Shown here piece by piece: positions 1-8,216 of a stretch of 56,251 bases of DNA (positions are counted from its first letter, which is position 1; the number at the start of each line of letters is the position of its first letter). The notes under the pieces were generated by a model that worked only from the letters and a program-made list of their open reading frames with translations, did not search any database and was not told where the DNA came from. This DNA comes from an uncultured Lachnospiraceae bacterium (lineage in GTDB: Bacteria; Bacillota; Clostridia; Lachnospirales; Lachnospiraceae), in assembly GCA_910585765.1 (NCBI GenBank), contig CAJUES010000022.1:1-56251 (forward strand). Reading direction: 5' to 3'. The position numbers were made by a program, and so were the translations under genes.

Positions 1-116
1 CAAATAAACCCCAATATGATACTTGTAATCTGACATATCATTACTACTTTCGTATTAATAACAGCATTTTCTGTTCTTGATTTCACAATAGTGAACTTTC
101 CCTCCTCATCCTTCAT
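1..116 (-). CDS. Probable Wzx-type flippase, N-terminus only
   Basis: An open frame starts with ATG at 116 and runs off the window edge after 38 codons. The ATG overlaps the stop of the polymerase gene as ATGA, the usual sign of translational coupling. The readable start is a short charged segment with a Ser-Arg-Thr-x-Asn-Ala stretch, then a hydrophobic stretch beginning VVMICQITSIILGF. This resembles the N-terminus of MATE/RfbX-like oligosaccharide flippases, which move undecaprenyl-linked repeat units across the membrane. A flippase is also the one core Wzx/Wzy component otherwise missing from this cluster. The call is an inference from 38 residues and position; another membrane protein is possible. 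Confidence 0.5.
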   Translation of the reverse strand, partial: MKDEEGKFTIVKSRTENAVINTKVVMICQITSIILGFI

Positions 117-1417
117 GCCCGACAGTGTCTATATCGCAATGAAAACAGTACAATCATCATTGTCATATATATTTCTGGTATTGATATAAATTGTATAGAT
201 TGGATAAAGATCAAGTATGTAAACAAAACAATATTATTAATTCCAATCCTGCCTTTTACTGCCCTAATATTATTAACGAAGTAAATAATATTAGAAATCC
301 ATAAAATAAGTCCCAAAATTCCAGTGCTGACAATAATATCCAAAATCATATTATGTGCCGTCATAGAAACACCACTTTTCCCAGAAATGTCAACAAACCC
401 TATCCCCTGAAACAAATCCTCCAAATGATGCAGTATATATATAATATACTCATTACTAGTCTCAGTACGCCCTGTAGAAAGATCATTAGTTTGTATCCCT
501 ATCAACACTCTTTCCCACACATTCCCAATAACATACTGATATATTTTATTACGAAAAATAATAATAATGAAAATAATACCTCCTAAAATACTTACCCCAT
601 TACACATTTGTGTTATACTTTTTTTCTTTCGTCCTTGAATATATATGTACAAACCCATTTGAATCAAGGCTATAAAAAAAAATGTCTTTGATGCCGTTAA
701 AAATCCAAATAGAAGTGCCCCTAATAGTAAAACCCAAAATAATACTGTACTTCCTTCAATCAATATAATCACAATAATGATCGAAATTGCAACACTACAG
801 AACAACGCAATATAATTCTGATTATTTCCCAGCACTGATATTGTAGTATCCATAAAAGATTCCGACGAATATTCTAATAACCATATTATATTTCCAAATC
901 TTATCTTATTAGATAGGAAATCAATCCCTGCAATTCGAATAGTGTTGAAAAAAATCTCTGACATGACTATAAAGAATAATGTCAAAAAAGTTTTTAGTAT
1001 ATGTGCGATCTCATCATCAGCCAGAAAATCCACATTTTCCATAATCAAACTAAATAGTATCAAATATGTCCCTCTCGCAATTAAAAGGTTTATAGAATCC
1101 ACTACTTCACCATCCACTATAAATTCAAAAATTATGAAATATAATACTGCCAATAACGGAAACGTTTTTGTAGGCGTTCGTCTTATTAGTTTAAACCGAA
1201 TCAAATAAATTACTATCCAGATCATACATATATTTGCAGTCTCCGCACCACCAAAAAAAAGCGGCATACTGCATCCAAATGCTACCATATCCTTTCTTGA
1301 AAAGAAAATCATACCACCTGATAATATAACCAGGAAAACAGTTGATGAAATGGTTATTTCAAATAAATCACGAGCAAACAAACCGCCCAAGAAAAGAAAC
1401 ATAGATATTGGAAACAT
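113..1417 (-). CDS. Wzy-like polysaccharide polymerase / O-antigen ligase family membrane protein
   Basis: A very hydrophobic protein of about 434 residues with roughly ten predicted membrane segments. A larger loop after the middle carries the polar stretch STGRTETSNEYI, as in Wzy/O-antigen ligase-like proteins. It would polymerise lipid-linked repeat units outside the membrane. The frame is open upstream to 1480, but that would overlap the preceding gene by 56 bp. The ATG at 1417 (MFPISMF) lies seven bases past the preceding stop and is chosen here. Base composition is strongly AT-rich, like the other distal genes and unlike those after 8 kb. Family is assigned by topology and neighbourhood; the exact linkage cannot be read. 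Confidence 0.7.
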   Translation of the reverse strand: MFPISMFLFLGGLFARDLFEITISSTVFLVILSGGMIFFSRKDMVAFGCSMPLFFGGAETANICMIWIVIYLIRFKLIRRTPTKTFPLLAVLYFIIFEFIVDGEVVDSINLLIARGTYLILFSLIMENVDFLADDEIAHILKTFLTLFFIVMSEIFFNTIRIAGIDFLSNKIRFGNIIWLLEYSSESFMDTTISVLGNNQNYIALFCSVAISIIIVIILIEGSTVLFWVLLLGALLFGFLTASKTFFFIALIQMGLYIYIQGRKKKSITQMCNGVSILGGIIFIIIIFRNKIYQYVIGNVWERVLIGIQTNDLSTGRTETSNEYIIYILHHLEDLFQGIGFVDISGKSGVSMTAHNMILDIIVSTGILGLILWISNIIYFVNNIRAVKGRIGINNIVLFTYLIFIQSIQFISIPEIYMTMMIVLFSLRYRHCRA

Positions 1418-1424
1418 AATTTCT

Positions 1425-2579
1425 CTATCTATTACAAGCAATCTGCCTATTCTCATCCCTATACAACATCTCCACTTCATTAACCACGTTCTTTATATCC
1501 CATTCCTCTATATTCGTATATACTGTCTCTCTGTGTTGTTCGATCATCTCTTTCGCTTTTTGCGCCCAAGATAACGCTCCTTCGTCAAGACTTTTAAACT
1601 CAATTAAATTAGAAATTGCAGTCTCTCCAGCGATCTGATCAGACGCAAGTATCAAGGTCTCTGTTACTTGTGCCTCGATCAATGTGATGCTCAACCCTTC
1701 AATAACAGAAGGAAATATAATCAAATCCATCATTTTAAGAAGCTGAGGTATATCAGTTCTAATACCCCAGAATACTGTCTTGTCAAATATACCATACTCT
1801 CTTAATTTCTGTTCACATTCTGACCGCAATACACCGTCCCCTACTAACCATAACTCCGAATCTGGATATATCATCTGAAAACACTTGAATACTTCTATTA
1901 AAAAGATATGGTTTTTCTGCCATACAAATCTTCCTATATGCCCTATTATTTTTCTGTTTAAATTAATCTTATAAATCTGACGTAGCTTATAATTTTCGTC
2001 AATAATCCGAAACTGATTTAGCTCAATTCCATTTTTAAGTATTCTTAAATCTACTTCTTTGCCCAACCGCTTTTTTATAGAATCACCCATTTCTGCATGT
2101 AGTTCTATTACACATGTCCTGTATCGTTTCATAAGCCATTTAATAGCCTGTTCCTCTATTTTTCCCCTTTTTGAATCAAACCACACATCTGGATCACTGT
2201 GTATTGTTATATACAATTTCGTATTTCGTGTCGGTTTACTCATGGCTATATATGCACTTAATTTTGCATGTAAATGAATCACATCTGGTTTTAGTTTATG
2301 AATAAAATAATGAAACATAAATGGTCGCAATATGAAATGAGGAATCTTTTGAAACAGGCCTGGAGCTTTAATCCATCTATCAATAATATCATTAAGATAT
2401 ATTACATGGATTCCTTCCTCCTGCAATTTCCGATCATACACAGAATGATAATTTGCAACACACAGCAACGTAACCTCATTCTGATCACTGTCAAAGTTCA
2501 TACAGTAATTAGCAACAAGATTCTCGGCTCCTCCCATACCAAGTCCTCCTACCACCTGCAAGATCTTCATCTTACCCAT
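1425..2579 (-). CDS. Glycosyltransferase family 4 (GT-B fold)
   Basis: 384 residues. The N-terminus has a GT4 first strand and glycine loop (MKILQVVGGLGMGGAENL). The C-terminal half has the donor-binding E-x7-E motif in FPSVIEGLSITLIEA near residue 300. Such enzymes transfer a sugar from a nucleotide-sugar to the growing lipid-linked repeat unit on the inner membrane face. The ATG at 2579 is preceded by AAGGAG at a spacing of 7, which decides this start over the ATG three codons later. The start overlaps the previous gene's stop by 8 bp, so the two are probably translated together. The sugar and acceptor cannot be inferred. Confidence 0.88.
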   Translation of the reverse strand: MGKMKILQVVGGLGMGGAENLVANYCMNFDSDQNEVTLLCVANYHSVYDRKLQEEGIHVIYLNDIIDRWIKAPGLFQKIPHFILRPFMFHYFIHKLKPDVIHLHAKLSAYIAMSKPTRNTKLYITIHSDPDVWFDSKRGKIEEQAIKWLMKRYRTCVIELHAEMGDSIKKRLGKEVDLRILKNGIELNQFRIIDENYKLRQIYKINLNRKIIGHIGRFVWQKNHIFLIEVFKCFQMIYPDSELWLVGDGVLRSECEQKLREYGIFDKTVFWGIRTDIPQLLKMMDLIIFPSVIEGLSITLIEAQVTETLILASDQIAGETAISNLIEFKSLDEGALSWAQKAKEMIEQHRETVYTNIEEWDIKNVVNEVEMLYRDENRQIACNR

Positions 2580-3660
2580 ACATAAACTCCTTCCATTTCG
2601 TGCATATTTTTTCTGTATTGCAGCTATCGTATATTCTTGTTGCCTCAGATGTTATATCATTCGCGATACCCGGATTATCCAAAAGGTATCGCATTTTTTT
2701 CTCTAACGCATTATCGTTATCTACAGGTACAAGAAATCCATTTTTTCCATCTCTAATCATTTCTCTCGCTGCCCCTGAAAAGAAATCAGTCGAAATGGCT
2801 GGAATGCCATATGCTAACGCCTCCATAAGTGCATTAGGCATACCTTCATAATGCGAATTCAAAACGAACATCAATGAATCTCTATTGTGATAAACTGCAT
2901 CCGTTTCCACTCCTTGCAGAAAAATGCGATCACCCATATGCAATTTCATAATCAAATCTTGCAAACTATCGTGTAGTGGACCTTCACCATAAATGAACAG
3001 CTTAACATCTGGGTAATCTATAGCCAATCTTGTGAATGCCTTAATTAGGCCTTCATGATTTTTGCACTTTTCCAAGCGTCCTACTGTAAAAATCAGTCTT
3101 TTTCTTTTCGTAGCCGAGACAGGAACCTGTCTTTCGCTTATTTTCTGCATAAGCGGATTGGCAATTACGGCAGCTTTTCTAACATTTTTGAAATCTTTAA
3201 AAGATTTGACCTTTTCTGTCTGAAATATAATTCCGGATATCCTGGGATATGCAATCATTCTAAAACAGCGAATTGGCAAAGAATATGTCCGAGGATCACT
3301 AAGTACTGAAGTATATACTGGGATTTTATACAGTTTGGCAGCTATAATTGTAGGTATTTCCATATTTGGCAGAAATGTAAGCACTGTATTATTCCGCAAT
3401 TTACGAAAATATTCCATCAAAAATAGCCACTTTTTTATACATCGAATAGCCGAATGTACTACCCCGCTTTTTGAATAATCAAGTCCCATTTTAATAACAG
3501 TTACCTTGCTGTCCACTGGATAAAAACAGGAGTCCCTATCAGCATTTATTATATTTACATGATACCCGTTATTTGCAAAATAATTGGCAAGGACTACCGC
3601 TACCCTTTCGGCACCACCTGACGTATTTTTATCTATTGTAATCGTTAACTTTCCTGTCAC
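2572..3660 (-). CDS. Glycosyltransferase family 4
   Basis: About 362 residues. The N-terminal loop SGGAERVAVVLANYF and the C-terminal E-x7-E motif in SHYEGMPNALMEALAYG mark a GT-B retaining glycosyltransferase of the GT4 group. The frame can be read from a TTG at 3684. The sequence GGAGGG lies six bases before a GTG at 3660, so VTGKLTITIDKN is the more likely N-terminus (read as Met). It sits in the AT-rich distal half of the polysaccharide operon and overlaps the next gene. It probably adds one residue of the repeat unit; the specificity is unknown. Confidence 0.85.
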   Translation of the reverse strand: MTGKLTITIDKNTSGGAERVAVVLANYFANNGYHVNIINADRDSCFYPVDSKVTVIKMGLDYSKSGVVHSAIRCIKKWLFLMEYFRKLRNNTVLTFLPNMEIPTIIAAKLYKIPVYTSVLSDPRTYSLPIRCFRMIAYPRISGIIFQTEKVKSFKDFKNVRKAAVIANPLMQKISERQVPVSATKRKRLIFTVGRLEKCKNHEGLIKAFTRLAIDYPDVKLFIYGEGPLHDSLQDLIMKLHMGDRIFLQGVETDAVYHNRDSLMFVLNSHYEGMPNALMEALAYGIPAISTDFFSGAAREMIRDGKNGFLVPVDNDNALEKKMRYLLDNPGIANDITSEATRIYDSCNTEKICTKWKEFMYG

Positions 3661-3714
3661 TACAATCCCTCCGACTTCTATCAAGTTACAACTATATATC
3701 TTCTTAATGCTTTC

Positions 3715-4635
3715 TTAATCATCAAGACTTAACAATTCACCTAATTTCAAGTCATATTCTTGCGGTTCAAAATGCACCAGTCCACTGTTAGGATAAAACG
3801 TAAATTCCGAAAAAAACACGTGATTTCCAACACAATAAAAGTCTATCCTTACAAATTTCTCATCCTTACACAATATTTCAACGCACTGTAACATGCATTC
3901 ATATGCTATCGGCTTTAGCGGAAGTTTTTCTAACCCCTGATAGTCTGTCCTCTTAAATTCAGCAAATTTCCAATCCAGCGTCAAAAAGCTAATTCTTGCA
4001 GTGAAATGCCTGTCCAATCCCTTTGATACATACAAAAATTGTGGTTTTCCATTGAAACAATAGAATTTATAATCAGTAATACCCCCCCCCGTATCTAAAA
4101 GGAGTGGTTCGACAATGATTCTGGGTTTAATATATTTATACGGCCATTCACGCCCCCGAAAAAAATAATTCTTAGAGCAAGCGCGTTTTAAACTTTTTGT
4201 GACTTTCTTCCACTCAAAATCTTCTTTCTTCCTGCAAACAAATGTGCTACCTGAATCATGTGTACATTTTATAACAAACTGATTTGGAAGTTCTTCATAT
4301 CTGATCTCTTCTACCTTGTCATATACTTTTAAAGTCGGAACGACATACTCTTTTCCAACTATATTCGCTACGTATTGTTTAACATCATATTTATCAGCCA
4401 TAATTATATGTACCGGCTTTTTATCATAGATCTTTAACCATTGCAATTTTTCATTAAATGTTTTTGGACATTTTAAATTCAACTTTTTCCTATAAAAAAA
4501 TAGGTATATAAGTTCTATATATTTTTGGTCATTAATCAATTTTGCTATAGCTGAATTCATTAGTACAAATTTAATAACAACAAATGGGTTATCTGTTAAT
4601 TTCTTAACATAATGTTTTAATGCTGCCAGTTTCAT
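3715..4635 (-). CDS. TupA-like ATP-grasp protein of polysaccharide clusters
   Basis: About 306 residues. The segments CPKTFNEKLQWLKIYD, MADKYDVKQYV and QFVIKCTHDSGSTFVCRK, and the later DYKFYCFNGKPQFLYVSK, are characteristic of the TupA-like ATP-grasp family. Members lie in many capsule and teichuronopeptide clusters and are thought to form amide or peptide bonds on a glycan; this is family knowledge, not shown here. An ATG at 4656 overlaps the previous stop as ATGA but lacks a Shine-Dalgarno sequence. The ATG at 4635 has GAGGAAG five bases upstream and is preferred. A run of nine G residues (coding strand) lies inside the gene and could make its expression phase-variable. Confidence 0.78.
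   Translation of the reverse strand: MKLAALKHYVKKLTDNPFVVIKFVLMNSAIAKLINDQKYIELIYLFFYRKKLNLKCPKTFNEKLQWLKIYDKKPVHIIMADKYDVKQYVANIVGKEYVVPTLKVYDKVEEIRYEELPNQFVIKCTHDSGSTFVCRKKEDFEWKKVTKSLKRACSKNYFFRGREWPYKYIKPRIIVEPLLLDTGGGITDYKFYCFNGKPQFLYVSKGLDRHFTARISFLTLDWKFAEFKRTDYQGLEKLPLKPIAYECMLQCVEILCKDEKFVRIDFYCVGNHVFFSEFTFYPNSGLVHFEPQEYDLKLGELLSLDD
4082..4090 (-). repeat. Homopolymeric G9 tract inside a coding sequence
   Basis: Nine consecutive C on the plus strand (G9 in the coding strand) encode part of DTGGGITD in the ATP-grasp gene. The frame is intact at nine bases. A tract this long is striking in an AT-rich gene. A change of one base by slippage would truncate the protein. Confidence 0.85.
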
Positions 4636-4652
4636 CCATCTTCCTCGTATGA

Positions 4653-5870
4653 TCATATATTTCTATTGCTTTTATCTCTCGCCTGTTTCAATGCTAATTT
4701 TTTTAATCTATCATAAAAAATATCCCGCCTATGTTGTAAAATGCTTTCCTCATAATCTTTTGCCTTGCTTACATTTTGCTTACTCATTTCATTCAAACAT
4801 TCTGGGGCATTTAATAACGCTATGATCTTCTTCACAAATCCTTCCGTATCCATTGGCAGGATCAGACAATCTGCGGGCAATAGCTCCGGTATCCCATCTA
4901 CAGGTGTTGATATACAAGGCAAACCAACTGCCATTGCTTCAATCAAAGAGCGCGGCAGACCCTCTGCTTTAGAAGGAAAGAGAAACAAATCAGCATTTAA
5001 AAGCCACTTCCTCACTTCCTCTGCTGACGACAATAACCCTACAAAATGAATCACCTCATTTAAACCAATTGAACATACATACTCCTCATACTCTCTTCTT
5101 TTTGTTCCATCCCCTATTAAATATGTCTGTATATGATACCCAAGCTCTCGCAAACGATTTGTTACATCAATTACAACCCTATGACCTTTTACTTCATTAT
5201 TCATCTGATTCGCTACATGTATAATTTTAAAATCCCCCGCATGATTCATGTAGTTTCGCGATGCTGTAAAGTAATTGCTTTTTATACTGATACTTGAATA
5301 ATAACTTTCAAAATATTGCTCACTATCTCCATGTATGCTTGCATAAGACGGAAATAATTTCTGCAAATAATACTGTGTCACGTAAGATACACCATTTGCC
5401 TTGCCAACTACTTTTTTTAAATAATCTCCCATGATTTGTCTTTCTAACTTATTACCCGCCGCATTAAATGGATTTATGATTATTTCAAGTGAAAATGGTT
5501 TTCCTGTTTTAATAAAATAGTGAAGTACAATATACCCCATAACAGCCGGCACCCTAAAAATTGCACAGTCTGCTGTTTTAATCGATTCACGTACTATTTT
5601 AACTATTTGGGGAAAATTTGTAATATATCCAATCTTATTTTGGGATCCTATAACCATAGGTAAACCTATAAATGAAACACCTGCCCCGCTTGATTCAAGA
5701 AAACCTTCCGTTTTACTGAAATGAACCTCCTGCATACGTGCCATAACGATAATATTATCAAAGATATTTAGATATCGTTTCCAAAATTCATACCCATAAA
5801 TTGTTTTTGCCCATACCCTTCCGTCCCCTGTTTTATACAAATGAGCATCCGCATATATCAAAACATTCAT
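4653..5870 (-). CDS. Glycosyltransferase family 4
   Basis: 405 residues. The C-terminal GT4 donor site is clear (FPSKAEGLPRSLIEAMAVGL, with E-x7-E), as is the preceding nucleotide-binding segment around YLIGDGTKRREYE. The N-terminus begins MNVLIYADAHLY. A GGAG lies about ten bases before the ATG at 5870. The preceding Gfo/Idh/MocA gene ends five bases upstream, and the next gene can start by an ATGA overlap, so the three form one tight unit. It probably extends the exopolysaccharide repeat unit; the sugar specificity is not readable. Confidence 0.87.
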   Translation of the reverse strand: MNVLIYADAHLYKTGDGRVWAKTIYGYEFWKRYLNIFDNIIVMARMQEVHFSKTEGFLESSGAGVSFIGLPMVIGSQNKIGYITNFPQIVKIVRESIKTADCAIFRVPAVMGYIVLHYFIKTGKPFSLEIIINPFNAAGNKLERQIMGDYLKKVVGKANGVSYVTQYYLQKLFPSYASIHGDSEQYFESYYSSISIKSNYFTASRNYMNHAGDFKIIHVANQMNNEVKGHRVVIDVTNRLRELGYHIQTYLIGDGTKRREYEEYVCSIGLNEVIHFVGLLSSAEEVRKWLLNADLFLFPSKAEGLPRSLIEAMAVGLPCISTPVDGIPELLPADCLILPMDTEGFVKKIIALLNAPECLNEMSKQNVSKAKDYEESILQHRRDIFYDRLKKLALKQARDKSNRNI

Positions 5871-5875
5871 CTCTG

Positions 5876-6991
5876 CTAATCTCCAATAATATTATTTTTC
5901 AAATGAAACACAGTCTCTTTTTCGTGCTTTAAAGCCATTTCTTTTATCTTTAACATTAGTAAAGTAGACAACATTACGCCTTCCCCTTCGCGTCTCTTGC
6001 CGTGAAATGGCTGAACGATTGACTGCTGATGTCCTACATCTTTTGGCTTATACTTTATTCTTTTCTTTTTCTCACCAACCCATATTGTCTGCGCCTGAAA
6101 ATCATCTATCTTTGATATCACATTTCCACACTGCAGATTGATTGTTTCGTTAATCCCTTCAAACGGCTCTGTCCGAGATGTGAGAACAAGCGTCACCAGA
6201 TCTCCAAACTCAGTCCTGTATGTAACTGTTATATTGTCATCTGCCACCTGGTCATCCGCACATATGATGTTGATGTCGAATTTCGTTGGCACATATCCCC
6301 TGATTTCAAACAGATACATCGACAGGTCGATCCAATGCCCCAGATTCCCGCATATCCGGGTTCCTTCCTTCGGATCATTGTACCAATGATCTGGTGCAAG
6401 CCTGTGTCCGGAAACAAAGCAATTGAGCGTCATCGGCTGCAGGATATCCTGAATGTATATTTTCAGATCTGCTATTGCTTTCGAAAATGGTCTGTTGTAG
6501 CCAAAATATATTTTATCGGGATATCTGCATATCACTTCTTCGAGAGCCTTAAACTGTCTGTCATTCACTGCAATCGGCTTCTCACAGTAAACAATCTTTC
6601 CTGCCTTCAATGCTTCTATTGCATATTTACTGTGTGAGTAATGATCCGACGCGATATAGACATACTTACAATCTGGATTCGCAATAAGCTCTTTCCAGTC
6701 TTTTACAGGCACATATCCCCAGAAACGTGCCGTAGAAATAGAATTTTCCTTGTCAACATCATAGCATTGCAAAAAACAGCTTCCCAAATTTTTATATAGA
6801 AAATACGATATCGCAGCAAAACCAAACTGTCCGCAGCCAATCAGAGACACGTTCCGCTGCGCCCGCTTTTTAGGATAAAAGATCTTGAACCAGTTATATC
6901 TTGTTCTGCCTGCCACTTTAACGATCGTTCTGAAAAATCCATATAGCCTGTTATAACATACTATTTTTCTCAATCCATCAATCCTGCTCAC
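5876..6991 (-). CDS. Gfo/Idh/MocA-family NAD(P)-dependent oxidoreductase
   Basis: 371 residues. After a basic extension of about 48 residues comes a Rossmann start (VSLIGCGQFGF). The family's EKP signature follows in GKIVYCEKPIAV near residue 140, then the C-terminal alpha/beta substrate domain. In surface-polysaccharide clusters such enzymes oxidise, reduce or epimerise nucleotide-sugars; this member's substrate cannot be told. Translation probably starts at a GTG (6991) preceded by GATGAGG. It is the first gene after the nuclease insertion and its terminator. Its middle third is less AT-rich than its ends, as expected near a composition boundary. Confidence 0.82.
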   Translation of the reverse strand: MSRIDGLRKIVCYNRLYGFFRTIVKVAGRTRYNWFKIFYPKKRAQRNVSLIGCGQFGFAAISYFLYKNLGSCFLQCYDVDKENSISTARFWGYVPVKDWKELIANPDCKYVYIASDHYSHSKYAIEALKAGKIVYCEKPIAVNDRQFKALEEVICRYPDKIYFGYNRPFSKAIADLKIYIQDILQPMTLNCFVSGHRLAPDHWYNDPKEGTRICGNLGHWIDLSMYLFEIRGYVPTKFDINIICADDQVADDNITVTYRTEFGDLVTLVLTSRTEPFEGINETINLQCGNVISKIDDFQAQTIWVGEKKKRIKYKPKDVGHQQSIVQPFHGKRREGEGVMLSTLLMLKIKEMALKHEKETVFHLKNNIIGD

Positions 6992-7021
6992 AATACCTCA
7001 TCTCTTTTCACACAAATTCCT

Positions 7022-7066
7022 GCAAAAAAATAAAAGACCTGATGCACTGACTTCACCAGACCTTTT
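7022..7066 (-). terminator. Intrinsic terminator downstream of the Rpn-like gene
   Basis: Read on the minus strand, AAAAGGTCTGGTG at 7066-7054 pairs with CATCAGGTCTTTT at 7044-7032. This is a 13-bp stem (three G-U pairs) with a nine-base loop, followed by a run of seven T. The wobble pairs form only on the minus strand, which fixes the orientation. It lies between the nuclease gene and the distal six polysaccharide genes, so transcripts must pass it to reach them. Confidence 0.8.
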
Positions 7067-7079
7067 ACTTTCTATGCGA

Positions 7080-8057
7080 TTACTTCCAATATACTTTCAG
7101 AAATTCGTTTGCTTCTTCCTCACTCATCTGATACGCATCCATAATATAACATCTGGCGTTTTCCAATGTCACTCCCATTCGTTTATATGTACGTATTGCC
7201 CCTATGACCTCTCCCTCTTCCCTGCCATTATAAAAAAACATATCATCTCTCGAAAACTGTGCCATTGTCATATTACACACCTCCTGATCTGCCAGTAAAT
7301 CCACAAAAATCTGCCTTTTAATCATCAATTTCAGAAATTCTGCCACCGTTGATATATTCCCTGGCATTATATATCCTTCCCGCTTTTCGGCTCTCATCGC
7401 ACGCTGAACATATGTGATCCCATTCGCCACCAACGCATAGTCCCGCATATCATTATGGTATAGTTCAAATCGTTCCGGAACAATATTATTCTCAATATAT
7501 GCCAGGATTTCATCCAATGTCATCCGAAAATCATATACATGCACAACTGCCTCCAAATCCGACTCTATACACTTCTGTTTATATTTTTTATCCATCTGCC
7601 TGTAGGAAGCACTCAATCGGAGATCATACTGCACTGCGAGGGGAAGTTTTTCATCCCACACCTCCAGTCCCGTCTGTAACATATACAATTTAGGGATTGG
7701 AAAACATATCCGTCCTTTACCATATAAAAGCCGGGCACTATCCACTGTTGAACGCAGACCTGCAACCATATATTCCAATAATCTATATGGTATATTGGGT
7801 GAAACGGTTGCCTGATTCTCTATCATATAGTAAAAGATATCATCGCACATAAATCCCAAATCGTTCTCTTTATTTCCAAATAATACCGGGCGCACATTGG
7901 CTGTAGTTATCAATCCCGCTTCCACACCTGATAAAAATGAAGCCAGTTTTCTCTGACGTTTTTCTGTCGCATACACTGTCTTAAAAAATGTATCCCTGAC
8001 CTCTCTGTTTACAGGTATCACTTCCTGAATATTCTTCTGTGTGCTCTTGTCTTCCAC
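7080..8057 (-). CDS. Rpn-like PD-(D/E)XK nuclease family protein (transposase-associated)
   Basis: 325 residues. The N-terminal pattern fits the Rpn/PD-(D/E)XK nuclease-transposase family. It includes NREVRDTFFKTVYAT near residue 17, then an acidic site with DD at 72-73 and the E-x-Q motif (E80, Q82) in YMIENQATVS. The C-terminus ends in the family's helical tail (ENARCYIMDAYQMSEEEANEFL). Rpn proteins are DNA nucleases that promote recombination and often multiply in genomes. The probable GTG start has GAGGAG eight bases upstream. The gene sits inside the polysaccharide operon, has its own terminator and marks a base-composition change. No sugar-related role is suggested. Confidence 0.75.
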   Translation of the reverse strand: MEDKSTQKNIQEVIPVNREVRDTFFKTVYATEKRQRKLASFLSGVEAGLITTANVRPVLFGNKENDLGFMCDDIFYYMIENQATVSPNIPYRLLEYMVAGLRSTVDSARLLYGKGRICFPIPKLYMLQTGLEVWDEKLPLAVQYDLRLSASYRQMDKKYKQKCIESDLEAVVHVYDFRMTLDEILAYIENNIVPERFELYHNDMRDYALVANGITYVQRAMRAEKREGYIMPGNISTVAEFLKLMIKRQIFVDLLADQEVCNMTMAQFSRDDMFFYNGREEGEVIGAIRTYKRMGVTLENARCYIMDAYQMSEEEANEFLKVYWK

Positions 8058-8072
8058 TCTCTGTTCTCCTCT

Positions 8073-8101
8073 ATTATATCATGATATGTAAAACATACCA
8101 A
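8073..8101 (-). promoter_or_regulatory. Possible promoter of the Rpn-like gene
   Basis: On the minus strand TTGGTA (8101-8096), 17 bases and TATAAT (8078-8073) match sigma-A boxes. A start near 8066 would leave almost no leader and would cut into the Shine-Dalgarno sequence, so the match may be coincidental in an AT-rich gap. The 159-base gap at 8058-8216 holds nothing else recognisable. Confidence 0.3.
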
Positions 8102-8216
8102 GCCCCTGTTTTATGCCCGAAGTACGATCATTTGTTCTGCATTGATATTAACATAGCACTTTATGAGTGTATTGTCAAGATGATTCGAATGTATATTCAG
8201 AAAATATGTTTTTCTT

